Source: CAYUPI01 sp964446585
GTDB lineage: Bacteria > Verrucomicrobiota > Verrucomicrobiia > Limisphaerales > UBA8199
Assembly: GCA_964446585.1 (NCBI GenBank)
Contig: CAYUPI010000030.1
Coordinates: 5,525 to 69,524, forward strand
Length of the DNA stretch: 64,000 bases
Direction: 5' to 3'
Shown here piece by piece: positions 1 to 8,996 of this stretch. The translations under genes and the position numbers were made by a program. The stretch's first letter is position 1. Each line of letters begins with the position of its first letter. The notes below the pieces were generated by a model, which was not told where the DNA came from, did no database searches, and saw only the letters and a list, made by a program, of their open reading frames with translations.

Positions 1-484
1 CGTCGTTCTGACCGGCGACCGCAAGGCCACTGCCGAGCATTTGCGTTCCCAATTGCAAATCGACGACGTCCGCTCCGAGTTAAAGCCGGAGGAGAAGCTA
101 TCGGAGATTAGCGCGATGACGAGAGCGGGCCAGCGTGTGGCGATGGTGGGCGACGGTGTGAACGACGCTCCCAGCCTGGCGGCGGCGCACATCGGCGTCG
201 CCATGGGCGCGCGCGGATCGGACGCCGCTCTGGAACAGGCCGACGTGGTGCTGATGCACGATCGGCTGGAGAATTTTCTCGCCGCCTTCCGGTTGAGCCA
301 GCGTGCCCGCCGAATCATTCGCCAGAACTTGATCCTTTCGCTCGGAACGGTCGTGGTGCTCGTGACGTTTGCTTTGCTGGGCCGAATCCCGCTGACAGCC
401 GGTGTCGTGGGCCATGAAGGCAGCACCGTGATTGTTGTAATGAACAGTCTGCGGCTGCTGTTCGGCTCGACCTCGAAAGCCTAA
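1..484 (+). CDS. Heavy-metal P-type ATPase, C-terminal part (5' end outside window)
   Basis: This is the C-terminal part of a metal-pumping P1B-type ATPase of the inner membrane. The reading frame is open from base 2 and begins VVLTGDRKATAEHL, which contains the family LTGD motif of the HAD phosphorylation domain. It continues with the hinge motif VGDGVNDAPSLAAAHIGVAMG, then DVVLM and two closing membrane segments ending GHEGSTVIVVMNSLRLL, the usual end of CadA/ZntA-type pumps. The first in-frame start-like codon (TTG at 41) is not the true start because conserved sequence lies upstream of it. The metal-selecting CPC/SPC motif lies outside the window, so the substrate (Zn/Cd/Pb or Cu) cannot be read here. 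It lies far from the copper-type island at 53-63 kb. Confidence 0.93.
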   Translation, partial: VVLTGDRKATAEHLRSQLQIDDVRSELKPEEKLSEISAMTRAGQRVAMVGDGVNDAPSLAAAHIGVAMGARGSDAALEQADVVLMHDRLENFLAAFRLSQRARRIIRQNLILSLGTVVVLVTFALLGRIPLTAGVVGHEGSTVIVVMNSLRLLFGSTSKA

Positions 485-503
485 CCGGAATGAGTCAGTT
501 AAA

Positions 504-576
504 CCACGAATTGACACTAATGGACACCAGTGGAACTGCCGTCGCGGGATTCGTGTCGATTCGAGTCAATTCGCGG
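504..576. repeat. Imperfect inverted repeat (REP-like)
   Basis: Bases 504-527 and the reverse complement of 549-576 are similar: both begin CCRCGAATTGAC and share most later positions, giving two arms of about 24 bp around a 21-bp centre. It lies just after the ATPase stop. A partial match to the same wording (GTGTCCATTCGTGTA) occurs near 51600. It looks like a dispersed intergenic palindrome family; a transcript-end role is possible, but no T-tract is visible. Confidence 0.5.
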
Positions 577-665
577 TTGTCTACTGGATGACTACCACTC
601 GCGCTCCATGGCAAGAACGGACCCCGCCGTGAGTGATTTCGCCGAGCCCTGTCTATTCTAAAGAC

Positions 666-2411
666 ATGACGAACGAGACGCCCACGAGCATCTGGAAACG
701 GCCTTTGCGCGGACCCGCCGGTATCCTTGTCTGGTTCGCGCTCCTGACGAGCGCGATCTTTGTGGCTATGTTGTGCTCCGGCTTGCTCGCGGACAAGAGT
801 GCCGGTGCTGGGCAGGCGACTCTTTTTGCCCTGGTCGCTGCCGTGGTCTTGGCCGGGCTGGCCAGCGGTGTTTTGCTGTTCCTCCATTGGATTTTTTCCT
901 GGCGCAACTTCCGACGCTTTTTGATCGGCGTCGGCTGCTGCCTCGCGCTCGTGGCGCTGGCGTACCTCGAGGAGAACTGGCGTGGCAAACACGCCTGGGA
1001 AAAACACCGCCGGCAGTGGGCGGCCAAGGGAGAAATACTCGAGCTTTCGGGGCTGATTCCGAAAGAGGTGCCGGCCGAGAAGAATTTCGCCCTCACGCCA
1101 CTGCTCAAACCGGCTCTGGATCTCACCCAGACGCCGACAGGTACAGTCTGGCGTGACACCAACGGCGTCGCGCGCCTGGAGAGAATTTCTGCGGAACTTT
1201 CCGTGCCGCGGAGCACCAGCGACCATCTCGCGCTCGGCAGTTTGGAGAAGGGCACCTTCGCGGACCTCGCGGCCTGCCGGGAATTTTATCGCGGCAACAC
1301 GAATTATTCTCAGTCCACGATACCGGCACAGCCCGCAGAGGGGATTTTGGTTGCGCTAGGCAAATTCACGCCCGAACTCCAGGAGTTGCACGAAGCTGCA
1401 GTCTCGCGGCCATATTCGCGTTTCCCGATTAGTTACGATTTCGAGCCGTCTTGGGGCATCCTGCTGCCGCACCTGGCCCGCATCAAGAGTCTGACTCTCC
1501 TGGCCCATATCCGTGCCACGGCCGAGTTGGAGGCGGGCCGTTCAGCCGAGGCGCTCGAGGACCTGAAGCTCGGATTTCGTTTGTCCGATTCCATTCGCGA
1601 TGAACCTATTCTGATCGATCACCTCGTTCGGATAGCGACGCTAGCCATCAATTTGCAAACCGTGCGCGAAGGGCTGGTCCGGCACGCCTGGAGCGACGCT
1701 CAGCTGGCCGAACTGGATGGCTATTTGAAGTCGGTGGATGTTTTGGCGGAGTACAAGCTTGCCATACGCGGCGAGCGGGCATTGTCCGTGGAAGGAGTAG
1801 ATTACCTGCGCCGAGAGGGATTCCACGGCCATCCCATGTGCTACCTCGCCAACGAAGACGGAGGTTCCGCTTGCTTCCCTGGGCCCGAGTTTGCGCCTGG
1901 TGGCTGGTTCTACCAAAACATGCTGACAATTTCCCGGATGCATCAGGATTTCACTCTCCCGGTGGTTGATGAGCGGGCGCGACGCGTTTTCCCAAAGCTA
2001 AGTGAGGACGGAGCACAAGCGCTCCAGAAAATGCGCACGGGCCCATACACGATTTTTGCCAAGCTCCTTCTCCCGGCATTGGAGCGGGCCGTCCGGAAAT
2101 CAGCCCGAATGCAAACCTATGTGGACGCCGGCCGCGCCGCTTGCGCACTCGAACGCTATCGCCTGGCCACTAGCGAGCTTGCGGACTCGCTCGCCTTCCT
2201 TGCCCCAAGGTTCATGGCAAGCATCCCGAAAGATGTTATCGACGGACAGCCGCTGCGCTACCGCCGACTTTCCGATGGGGGATATGTCCTCTATTCCGTG
2301 GGATGGAACGAGCGGGACGATGGCGGTGTGCTGGCCTGGACGAAGGAAACGAAGCAGACGAGCGTGGACATCGCCCAAGGAGATTGGGTCTGGCAAATGG
2401 CTGCCAGGTGA
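666..2411 (+). CDS. Membrane-anchored protein of unknown function
   Basis: A protein of about 581 residues that I do not recognise. From the ATG at 666 (MTNETPTSIWKR) it has three N-terminal hydrophobic segments within the first ~110 residues, the last being FLIGVGCCLALVALAYL. A long, mostly hydrophilic domain follows, probably periplasmic, rich in Leu/Ala/Glu and likely alpha-helical. An in-frame GTG at 633 would add 11 residues, but I favour the ATG because the membrane topology begins right after it. No catalytic signature is visible. Proteins of this shape are common as hypotheticals in Verrucomicrobia (recollection, not searched). It stands alone between the ATPase end and the convergent gene downstream. 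Confidence 0.8.
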   Translation: MTNETPTSIWKRPLRGPAGILVWFALLTSAIFVAMLCSGLLADKSAGAGQATLFALVAAVVLAGLASGVLLFLHWIFSWRNFRRFLIGVGCCLALVALAYLEENWRGKHAWEKHRRQWAAKGEILELSGLIPKEVPAEKNFALTPLLKPALDLTQTPTGTVWRDTNGVARLERISAELSVPRSTSDHLALGSLEKGTFADLAACREFYRGNTNYSQSTIPAQPAEGILVALGKFTPELQELHEAAVSRPYSRFPISYDFEPSWGILLPHLARIKSLTLLAHIRATAELEAGRSAEALEDLKLGFRLSDSIRDEPILIDHLVRIATLAINLQTVREGLVRHAWSDAQLAELDGYLKSVDVLAEYKLAIRGERALSVEGVDYLRREGFHGHPMCYLANEDGGSACFPGPEFAPGGWFYQNMLTISRMHQDFTLPVVDERARRVFPKLSEDGAQALQKMRTGPYTIFAKLLLPALERAVRKSARMQTYVDAGRAACALERYRLATSELADSLAFLAPRFMASIPKDVIDGQPLRYRRLSDGGYVLYSVGWNERDDGGVLAWTKETKQTSVDIAQGDWVWQMAAR

Positions 2412-2618
2412 GAGCAGCCAGCAGTGGACCGTTAACGTTCCGGAGCACTGCAGGAGTTGGTAACCAGGTTCAAATTTCCTTTGTACATCGACGGTTTTAG
2501 AAGAGATCAGAGCCTCGTTATGGGAGTGTTGCCTAACCGCAAAATCGTGGGAAAGGGACGACTCTCGGTCCGACAGTTGTGCCGAAATTCGAGAGAAACA
2601 ACCAGTTCGACCATTGCT

Positions 2619-2636
2619 GCGGCCGGGGAAGGCCGC
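2619..2636. terminator. Possible hairpin between convergent genes
   Basis: GCGGCC-GGGGAA-GGCCGC forms a perfect 6-bp GC stem with a 6-base loop in the 283-bp gap between the plus-strand membrane protein and the minus-strand acyltransferase fusion. No clear T-run follows on either strand, so a terminator role is only tentative. Nothing else is evident in this gap. Confidence 0.3.
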
Positions 2637-2694
2637 GCTCCGGCGTTTGGGCAACACGCCCTTACCTCGGCTCCGACAGTTTCAAGTCGCGCTC

Positions 2695-5511
2695 TCAGAA
2701 ACCACGCGCGGTGAGTTTGTCTGAGCCGAAGGTATGGATCAGTTCAGGCGCTGGGACCACAAACGTTCTGGCCTTGCCTGACGGCTCGAAGACCTTCACT
2801 TCATGCCTGCCGCCGCGACCACCAAGTTCACCGGCGTGCGCAACGGTTGCCGCGGCGGAGTTCCCCGCGAGAACGACAACCGAAAAGCGGGGGGCGTCGG
2901 GATTGACACCGGCAGCCAGAACCGCGCTGGCCATATTGGCGTAGGTGTGGTTGCGCACCGCAAAGGATGCGGGACCGAAAGCCAACGGAAGCGCTCGCGC
3001 CACGCGCGCGGCCAGCGCATTGGCTTCCGGCCGGCCGATCAGGAGGAGATGATGTGACTTGAAATCAGAGTCGCTGACGCTGATGTCAGTTTTGATCGGC
3101 AGCTCGACGTTGTGCCATGCCGAGCGGATGGCTTTTTGGCAGGCTTCGGCGGCTTCGTGGTTGGCGGCGGCGTCATCGGTCGTGCCATAAGCAATGAGGG
3201 TGTGAGTGAGATCGTCGGCAAATGACCCGAAGTCGGCCTCGCTGCCATTGCCGCGAGCCGTCCGCGCGTATTTATCGACCACCAATCGGCGAGCCGGCTT
3301 GGAGGTCGTGATTTCGAACCGGCCATCTGCGTCCAGATCAACGACCCGCGTCAGCTCGTCATCTTCACTGTATTCCACCGTGACTTCCATGTTTGAAGGT
3401 AAAGGACCACCCTGGGCGCGGAGCACACCCTGCACCGAGTTGGAGGACGCGTTAGCCGAGAGCAACTCGATCCGCGGCAAGCCGGTCTCGGTCAGCCAAT
3501 ACTTGAAGAACGGAGCCAAATCGCGTCCGCCCGATTTCGCGGCGTGCGCTGCGAACTCGGCACTCGTCACAGGTCGCCCAGCGTGGCTTCGGCCAAACTC
3601 GTCCATCATCCCGGCAAACGCTTTGTCGCCCATGAGCCGACGCAACTCGGCCAGGATCAGCACGCCCTTCCCCGAGGCCACCTTATACCAGGCGTCGCTG
3701 GCCGGGTCCCACTTGATCGTCGCGAGCGAGACCTCTTTGGCCTTGCGTGCGCCGGCGAAGTAACGGGCCCTCGCGGCGAACAACGAATCGGCCACGTTGT
3801 CGTAATCGGCCGCGCAGAGGCACTTGTTGGTTTGAGCGTCGGCGTATCCGTGCTCCAAACTGACGATTCTCTCGTACTGCGCGAAAGACGTGGCAAGCCA
3901 CAGATCGGCGTCGGTGGCCGGCAAAACGGTTCCGTGCCAGGCGGGCTTGGTCGGTGGGGCGACTTCATCTTTTTCTTTTTCTTTGGCCGGCCCGAACAGC
4001 TCGGTGACAAGATGGCCACCCGTTGGATCGTGCAGATCGACCGGCGCAGGTTGGGGTTCGCGCAGCCCGGTCGCCGGACACGCCACGCCCAGAACCGTCC
4101 AAGGATTGCTCACCAGGGGACAAATATCTCTAAATTTCCGGCTCTCTTCGGGAGTCGGCAGCCACGTATGCTGCAGCGGCGGACCGAACAACGCCCAGCT
4201 CTGCTGCGACCGCGCCATGGCCGCCGTAGTGAATTTGGCATCGACCGACGCGGAGGAACACAACGGCGCCGTCGTGAATGCCCGGGCCGCAAATGCTTCG
4301 TCCATTTTCCCGAAATTGTCGCGATAAAGTTCGAGCCACTTCAGATCGCGGTCTGAAGGATGCCACACCATGTCCGCCGGCCGATCGTTCGTGGCGGGAA
4401 TTGTCTCCATACGCATGGCCAAATCCTTGGGATTATTGCACCCCCAATAAAAGCCCGGCGTGCCTCCATACCATTCGTCGCGGCTGCTGCGCCAGAGTTT
4501 GCTGGCGTGAGTGCCGAGTTCGTACATGGCAATCTCGTCGGTTTTCATGTCGGCCAACAGCCACTCATTATTGTAGAGGCCATTGTTGCCCTCATTGAGC
4601 ATAGCGACCACCGAGTCGATCGAATCGCCGTACTGCATCGCCTTGCGGGCGCGCGACGCCAGCGGCGTACCCCGCGGCTCGAACCGAGTCTGTTCGATAG
4701 TCGTTTCAACCATCGCGATGCCCGCGTCGTTCAGGTAATAATCCATACCGCTGTAAATTCCCGCGGGATAGCTCTGCATCGTGAGGCGGTGCCCATGATC
4801 CGGCTGGATGTCCAACCAGACGTTGTACCAGCGAACAGCGTAGAGACTGAACATGGTGATGTGGCCGATGACGGGATGGCCATCCCGCGTGGCCTTGCCG
4901 GTGGCGGCGAAGGCGGAGCAACGCGCCGGCTGCGCGGGCTTCGCAGGCGAGGAGCCGGCGTCGGGAAACACGATTCCTTCCAGGCCCGTGGGAGTGGCCT
5001 CGTTCGCGGCATCGAGCGTCATGAGTTCTGGCCAAAGATTGAGCGCGGCGATATCAACCAGATCGATCGCGCGCTCGTCGTAACGCGCCCCCGCGGCGGT
5101 GGCGCCGTCGGCGATCCCTTTCATTTCCTCGAGATATTCGCGATTGAAACCTCGCAGGAAGGTCGTATTGGCGATGGTGCGCGCGAGTCTCCAACCGTCC
5201 ACCGCCCCTTCGGGACTCAGCATGTTGGCATAGCAACGCAGGTAACCGGCAATCTCCGGCGCGAGCAGGCGCCCGTGCTGCACGCCACGCTCGTATGGGC
5301 CGCCCTCGAGGTGAACCACGATCCAACCGTGCTGCGGGTACCGGTAGCCGGCGCCATAGCGCTGGACGGCGGCGGCGTCCGGCACGAACGACGCCGCTTG
5401 CGCAGCGGACGAAGACAGCGCCGACGGCGACGGGAGGGGCGGGGTTTCCGAATAGGCCACATGCGTCGATAGGACGGCAGTAATGAGACAGAAGATGTTC
5501 AGCGTTTTCAT
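2695..5511 (-). CDS. Secreted C45-type acyltransferase/hydrolase fused to an M1-peptidase-like C-terminal region
   Basis: The ATG at 5511 starts a clear signal peptide (MKTLNIFCLITAVLSTHVAYS). The open frame runs back to 5640, but those residues overlap the upstream gene and look non-coding. Residues ~50-480 resemble the C45 family (acyl-CoA:6-APA acyltransferase / phospholipase B-like Ntn hydrolases): YERGVQHGRLLAPEI near the start, and RCSAFAATGKATRDGHPV around Cys198, the expected nucleophile exposed by self-cleavage. Residues ~560-700 (GKGVLILAELRRLMGDKAF ... FFKYWLTETGLPRIEL) match the helical C-terminal region of M1 aminopeptidases, without an HEXXH zinc site. A further ~180 residues (LLLIGRPEANALAARVARAL) form an extra domain I cannot name. 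The substrate is unknown; export to the periplasm is expected. Confidence 0.75.
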   Translation of the reverse strand: MKTLNIFCLITAVLSTHVAYSETPPLPSPSALSSSAAQAASFVPDAAAVQRYGAGYRYPQHGWIVVHLEGGPYERGVQHGRLLAPEIAGYLRCYANMLSPEGAVDGWRLARTIANTTFLRGFNREYLEEMKGIADGATAAGARYDERAIDLVDIAALNLWPELMTLDAANEATPTGLEGIVFPDAGSSPAKPAQPARCSAFAATGKATRDGHPVIGHITMFSLYAVRWYNVWLDIQPDHGHRLTMQSYPAGIYSGMDYYLNDAGIAMVETTIEQTRFEPRGTPLASRARKAMQYGDSIDSVVAMLNEGNNGLYNNEWLLADMKTDEIAMYELGTHASKLWRSSRDEWYGGTPGFYWGCNNPKDLAMRMETIPATNDRPADMVWHPSDRDLKWLELYRDNFGKMDEAFAARAFTTAPLCSSASVDAKFTTAAMARSQQSWALFGPPLQHTWLPTPEESRKFRDICPLVSNPWTVLGVACPATGLREPQPAPVDLHDPTGGHLVTELFGPAKEKEKDEVAPPTKPAWHGTVLPATDADLWLATSFAQYERIVSLEHGYADAQTNKCLCAADYDNVADSLFAARARYFAGARKAKEVSLATIKWDPASDAWYKVASGKGVLILAELRRLMGDKAFAGMMDEFGRSHAGRPVTSAEFAAHAAKSGGRDLAPFFKYWLTETGLPRIELLSANASSNSVQGVLRAQGGPLPSNMEVTVEYSEDDELTRVVDLDADGRFEITTSKPARRLVVDKYARTARGNGSEADFGSFADDLTHTLIAYGTTDDAAANHEAAEACQKAIRSAWHNVELPIKTDISVSDSDFKSHHLLLIGRPEANALAARVARALPLAFGPASFAVRNHTYANMASAVLAAGVNPDAPRFSVVVLAGNSAAATVAHAGELGGRGGRHEVKVFEPSGKARTFVVPAPELIHTFGSDKLTARGF

Positions 5512-5617
5512 GGTTGGTTTGGACTCCGAAAGCTCATGCCGGTGAGACGTGATTTGCACGGAATAAAGAGCACCATAACCACACAGAATGATTGGGACAA
5601 GTCTGAATCCTGGCAGT

Positions 5618-7879
5618 TCAGTTCTCTTTGGCGTCGGCACTTGACGGCATCGGGGCTTGCGCGGGGTTCATAAGGTAGGCGAGAAGATTACAGACCTGGT
5701 CTTCTTTCAAGCCCTGCAAGAGACCCTCCGGCATCAGCGAAAGCGCCGTCTGGCGGATGCTGGCAACGTCTTTGAGCTCGAAGGTGAGACGGTCGGTCGG
5801 CGTCTGGATAGTGACGGCGCGTTCGTTTTGAGACACGATCAGCGCACTAAAGCTGCGGTCGTCTTTGAGTTCGACCTCGGAGACCCGATAGTCGGCAGGC
5901 ACGATGGCGCTGGGGTCGAGAATGTTTTCCAGCAGGTAATCAAGGTTCGCGCGACCGCCGCCCGTCAGGTCCGGCCCAATGGCAGCGCCTTCGCCATAAA
6001 GCCTGTGGCAAAGGGCGCAAACCTGGTTAAAAACTTCGCGCCCACGCGAGAGGTCGGTGTGCTTGAGCCGTTCGGGAGTGAGCAGCGCGTGGTATTGAGC
6101 CATGAGGCGCGCCTTATCCGCGTCACTGGTCCGCACTTCGCCCCAAACTTCCGCCAGACGGCGGGTAAGAAATTCGTTGTTGAAATTGCGGATTTGGCGC
6201 GCCTCGAACGCAGTCAAAGCGCTGCGTGGAATCAGGCCATGAGCGATCGCCTCGAGGAGTGGTCCCGCATAAGTTGCGCGCGCCGCCATGAGGCCGACGA
6301 CCGCGGCGCGATCCTGGGGGTAAAGAATGTCCCAATGTTTGAATACCTGTTTGGGAATTTCCGGGTCGTCGAAGCGAAGCAGTCCACGTGCGGCCACACC
6401 CACCGTGGCGCGATCGGATATGAGCTTGAGCAGAAGCGTTTCAAGTTCGGGCGGGCAAGCGTCGATAACCTGGCGCAACGCCGCGCGGCGACTTTCGGCC
6501 TCGGCTTTGGAATCAAGAGCGATCCGCCTGAGCTGTTCGAGTGCCCGTCCGTCGCCGAAGACCACGCTCAGGTCACGAACCAGCGCCTGAAGGTTTGAAT
6601 TGCCTGTTTTACTTACGTGAGCCTGAAAGGCGTCCCACAAGGTGGGTTTAGGCGCTTTGCGCCAGCCGCGGAGGGCTTCAGACATGCCACGAAGGACATC
6701 CGCCTGGGCGGCAGGAGCTGGTTTGGTGAAGGTCCGCAGCAGGTCATCCAAGACGGTGGGTTTTGTTTCGAGGTCTTCAGCGAGGCGTCGCGCGATGTAC
6801 TCACGGATCAAAGGAACGCGGGTTTGGGACGCGAGGCGGATAGCAGTTTCCGGAAGCTGGGCAGCAATGGGCTCGACACCATACCAAAGCATCAGAGGCA
6901 GATAATGGTCTGCGTTGTCTTCGCCGTGAGCCAGCAAAGCGGCCGCGAGGGGTCCGCGAAATCCGACCGGAGCGCGTTGGAGCGCGGAGGCGAGGTTCAA
7001 CCGTACGAGGGCCGAAGGATCGTTCGCAGCCAGGATGGTGAACACGGGAATCAATCCGTTCCATTTTGCATCCGACTCAGCCAGGAAGCGCACGGCCCAG
7101 GAACGGACGTGTTCGTCGGGATCGAGGAGCTGTTCTTTGAGCCATGACTGATGATCGCCGCCCACAGCGTGGAGGGTAAACAGGAGACGGAGCTTGAGAG
7201 GGATATTCGTTTGGAGACCATATAAGCTACTGATCTGGTGCTGGAGCGGAGACAGGTCGGTGGTTGCCGAAGCGCGTTCCTGCAGAATGCGGCGGGCATG
7301 ACGCGCATACCATTCGTTGGGGTGTAATTGGAGATTGATGAGAGCGGAATCGCTAAGTTGGGCGAGACAGTTGGTTAAGAGAGCGAGAGGCGCAGGGGCG
7401 TACGGCGCAGCAGGCCTGGGCTGGTTCGGGCCGGAGTAAGTCAATTTGTAAATGCGGCCCGTCTCGCGATGGACGCCATCGGCGTCATTCTCATGGCATT
7501 CCCCGGTATCAGACCAATCGAGAATGTAAACGCCGCCATCAGGGCCATAGTCGAGGTCAATGCCACGGAACCAGGGATCTTCAAATTTCACGAAATCTGG
7601 CTCGTGTTTGCCGACGGTCCCGGAGCCGTCAAGTTCGAGGCGCTCCTGGTTGATGCGTCTTCCATGGAAGTTGAGAGTGAAAAGCCGGTTTCGGTATTCG
7701 GCAGGCCAATTATCGCCCTGATAGATCATGAGCCCGCTGTGCGCGTGACCGCCGCCTAGAGCGTCGGCGCCACTACCGGCATTGCGCGAATCGGACCATT
7801 TTTTGCTGCTGTCCCAATGGTAATGGTCGGCGGTCTGGTCGATGAGCCCGTAGCGGAACGGGGCGAGATGCTCACCCTA
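5618..7879 (-). CDS. PVC-type haem-binding dehydrogenase, C-terminal part (after in-frame TAG)
   Basis: This is the larger part of a protein that should continue from 8740 without a frame change. Codons immediately after the TAG at 7879-7877 read GEHLAPFRYGLIDQTADHYHW, exactly the propeller sequence expected next, followed by GGGHAHSGLMIYQGDNWPAEY. If translated separately, the first ATG is at 7729 (MIYQGDNWPAEY). The part contains the end of an NHL/sorbosone-dehydrogenase-like propeller, ~300 residues of alpha-helical HEAT-like repeats, and a C-terminal cytochrome c domain with a CALCH haem motif and GEGAAIGPDLTGGGRANLDY. Members of this family are periplasmic or membrane-associated and expanded in Planctomycetes and Verrucomicrobia; substrates are mostly unknown. 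The stop at 5618 lies about 100 bp upstream of the next gene's start. Confidence 0.85.
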
Positions 7880-8740
7880 CATGCGCTGATAATAGGCGCC
7901 GGGGAAGCCCTGCCAAAGGTGACCGATGACGGTATTGATGAAAAACAACTCGCCGTATTGATCCCAGTCATGCCCCCAAGGATTTGTGCCGCCCTGGCAG
8001 ACGACCTCGAAGGTTTTCCGAGTGGGATGGTAACGCCAGATGGCGCAGTTGAGCTTTGTCCTCGCGCCATCCGGTGTGCCCGGTTTCCCGACGGAGGATG
8101 TGGCTTGAATCCCGTGCCGCCCGTAGAGCCAGCCGTCCGGCCCCCATTTGAGACCGTTGACGATGTTATGGCGGACGGCGTGGTCCTCCCAGCCATCGAG
8201 CAACACTTCCGGGGGTCCGTCCGGAATATCATCGCCGTCACGGTCGGGGATAAAGATGAGGTTCGGGGCGCACGTCGCAAAAACTCCACCGAAGCCAAGC
8301 GCGATGCTCGTGAGCTTTTGTCCCTGATCCCAGAACACTTTGTATGTGTCGAAATGGCCAGCGCCCTTGGTGTCCTCGAAAATCAGAATACGATCGTGAA
8401 GGTTTGTGTCGAAGTTCACCCGACTGTCGCCGTAAGTATTGAACTCGGCGACCCAAAGGCGGCCACGATCATCAAACGTCATGGAGATCGGCTGGCGGAT
8501 GTCAGGTTCCGCCGCGAACATGGTCATCCGAAAGCCAGGCGGCATGGTAATGCGCCTGGCCGCCTCTGCTGCAGGCAGCGGCTTGTCGATGACAGGAGCT
8601 TCACTGGCTGCGAGCGGGAGAAGAAATCCGAAGAGGAAGTGAAACGCGCCGAACCATGAGAGGCGACTGGAGCGATGGCATCGCCGAAGCCGTGAGCGAT
8701 CACAAGTCGTCAGGCAAGTCCAAGAGAAGTCGCAAGCCAC
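7877..8740 (-). pseudogene. PVC-type dehydrogenase, N-terminal part ending at a premature TAG
   Basis: The N-terminal 287 residues of the same protein start at a GTG (8740); the exact start is uncertain. A hydrophobic signal-like stretch (FGAFHFLFGFLLPLAAS) precedes the family signature ITMPPGFRMTMFAAEPDI, then WVAEFNTYGD, IPDRDGDDIPDG, WEDHAVRHNIVNGLKWGPDG and NPWGHDWDQYGE. Translation would end after GAYYQRM at TAG (7879-7877), in the middle of the propeller, where homologues usually have Tyr (RMYGE; recollection). One base change from TAT or TAC to TAG explains this. The frame before and after the codon is the same (8740 and 7729 differ by a multiple of three). Both parts otherwise keep full coding character, suggesting a recent nonsense mutation, a sequence error or readthrough. 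Confidence 0.8.
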
Positions 8741-8830
8741 TCAGCGAAGCCTGCCTATGGCTGTGGCAGAAAAGCAAGAAGACAAACGAACATCGGATTT
8801 TGGAAGGCGCAACTGGATGCTGCCGCCGGA

Positions 8831-8897
8831 GCGCACGACTTAGATCGTGCGGGTCGCTCTTACCCACCCCGAAACGCGCACGATCGGAGTCGTGCGC
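8831..8897. repeat. Two similar short hairpins built on GCGCACGA/TCGTGCGC
   Basis: Bases 8831-8852 (GCGCACGACTTAGATCGTGC) and 8876-8897 (GCGCACGATCGGAGTCGTGC plus GC) each fold on a GCACGA/TCGTGC stem; the second has a perfect 8-bp stem. They sit in the 256-bp gap between the divergent dehydrogenase and propeller genes. I interpret them as a small dispersed palindrome family rather than a terminator, because genes leave the region in both directions. Confidence 0.5.
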
Positions 8898-8996
8898 TCC
8901 ACCCGACTATACGCTCGGAGGCACCAGGCTCAAGATGCGCCCATCGGAGTTTGGCGTAACATTGACTTTCCCTTGCCGCCCGCTCACGCTTGAGCT

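Noticed and set aside
7756..8298. Minus-strand open frame across the dehydrogenase stop, possibly a frameshifted continuation
   Set aside because: It is in a different frame and lacks the family sequence; the true continuation is in the original frame directly after the TAG.
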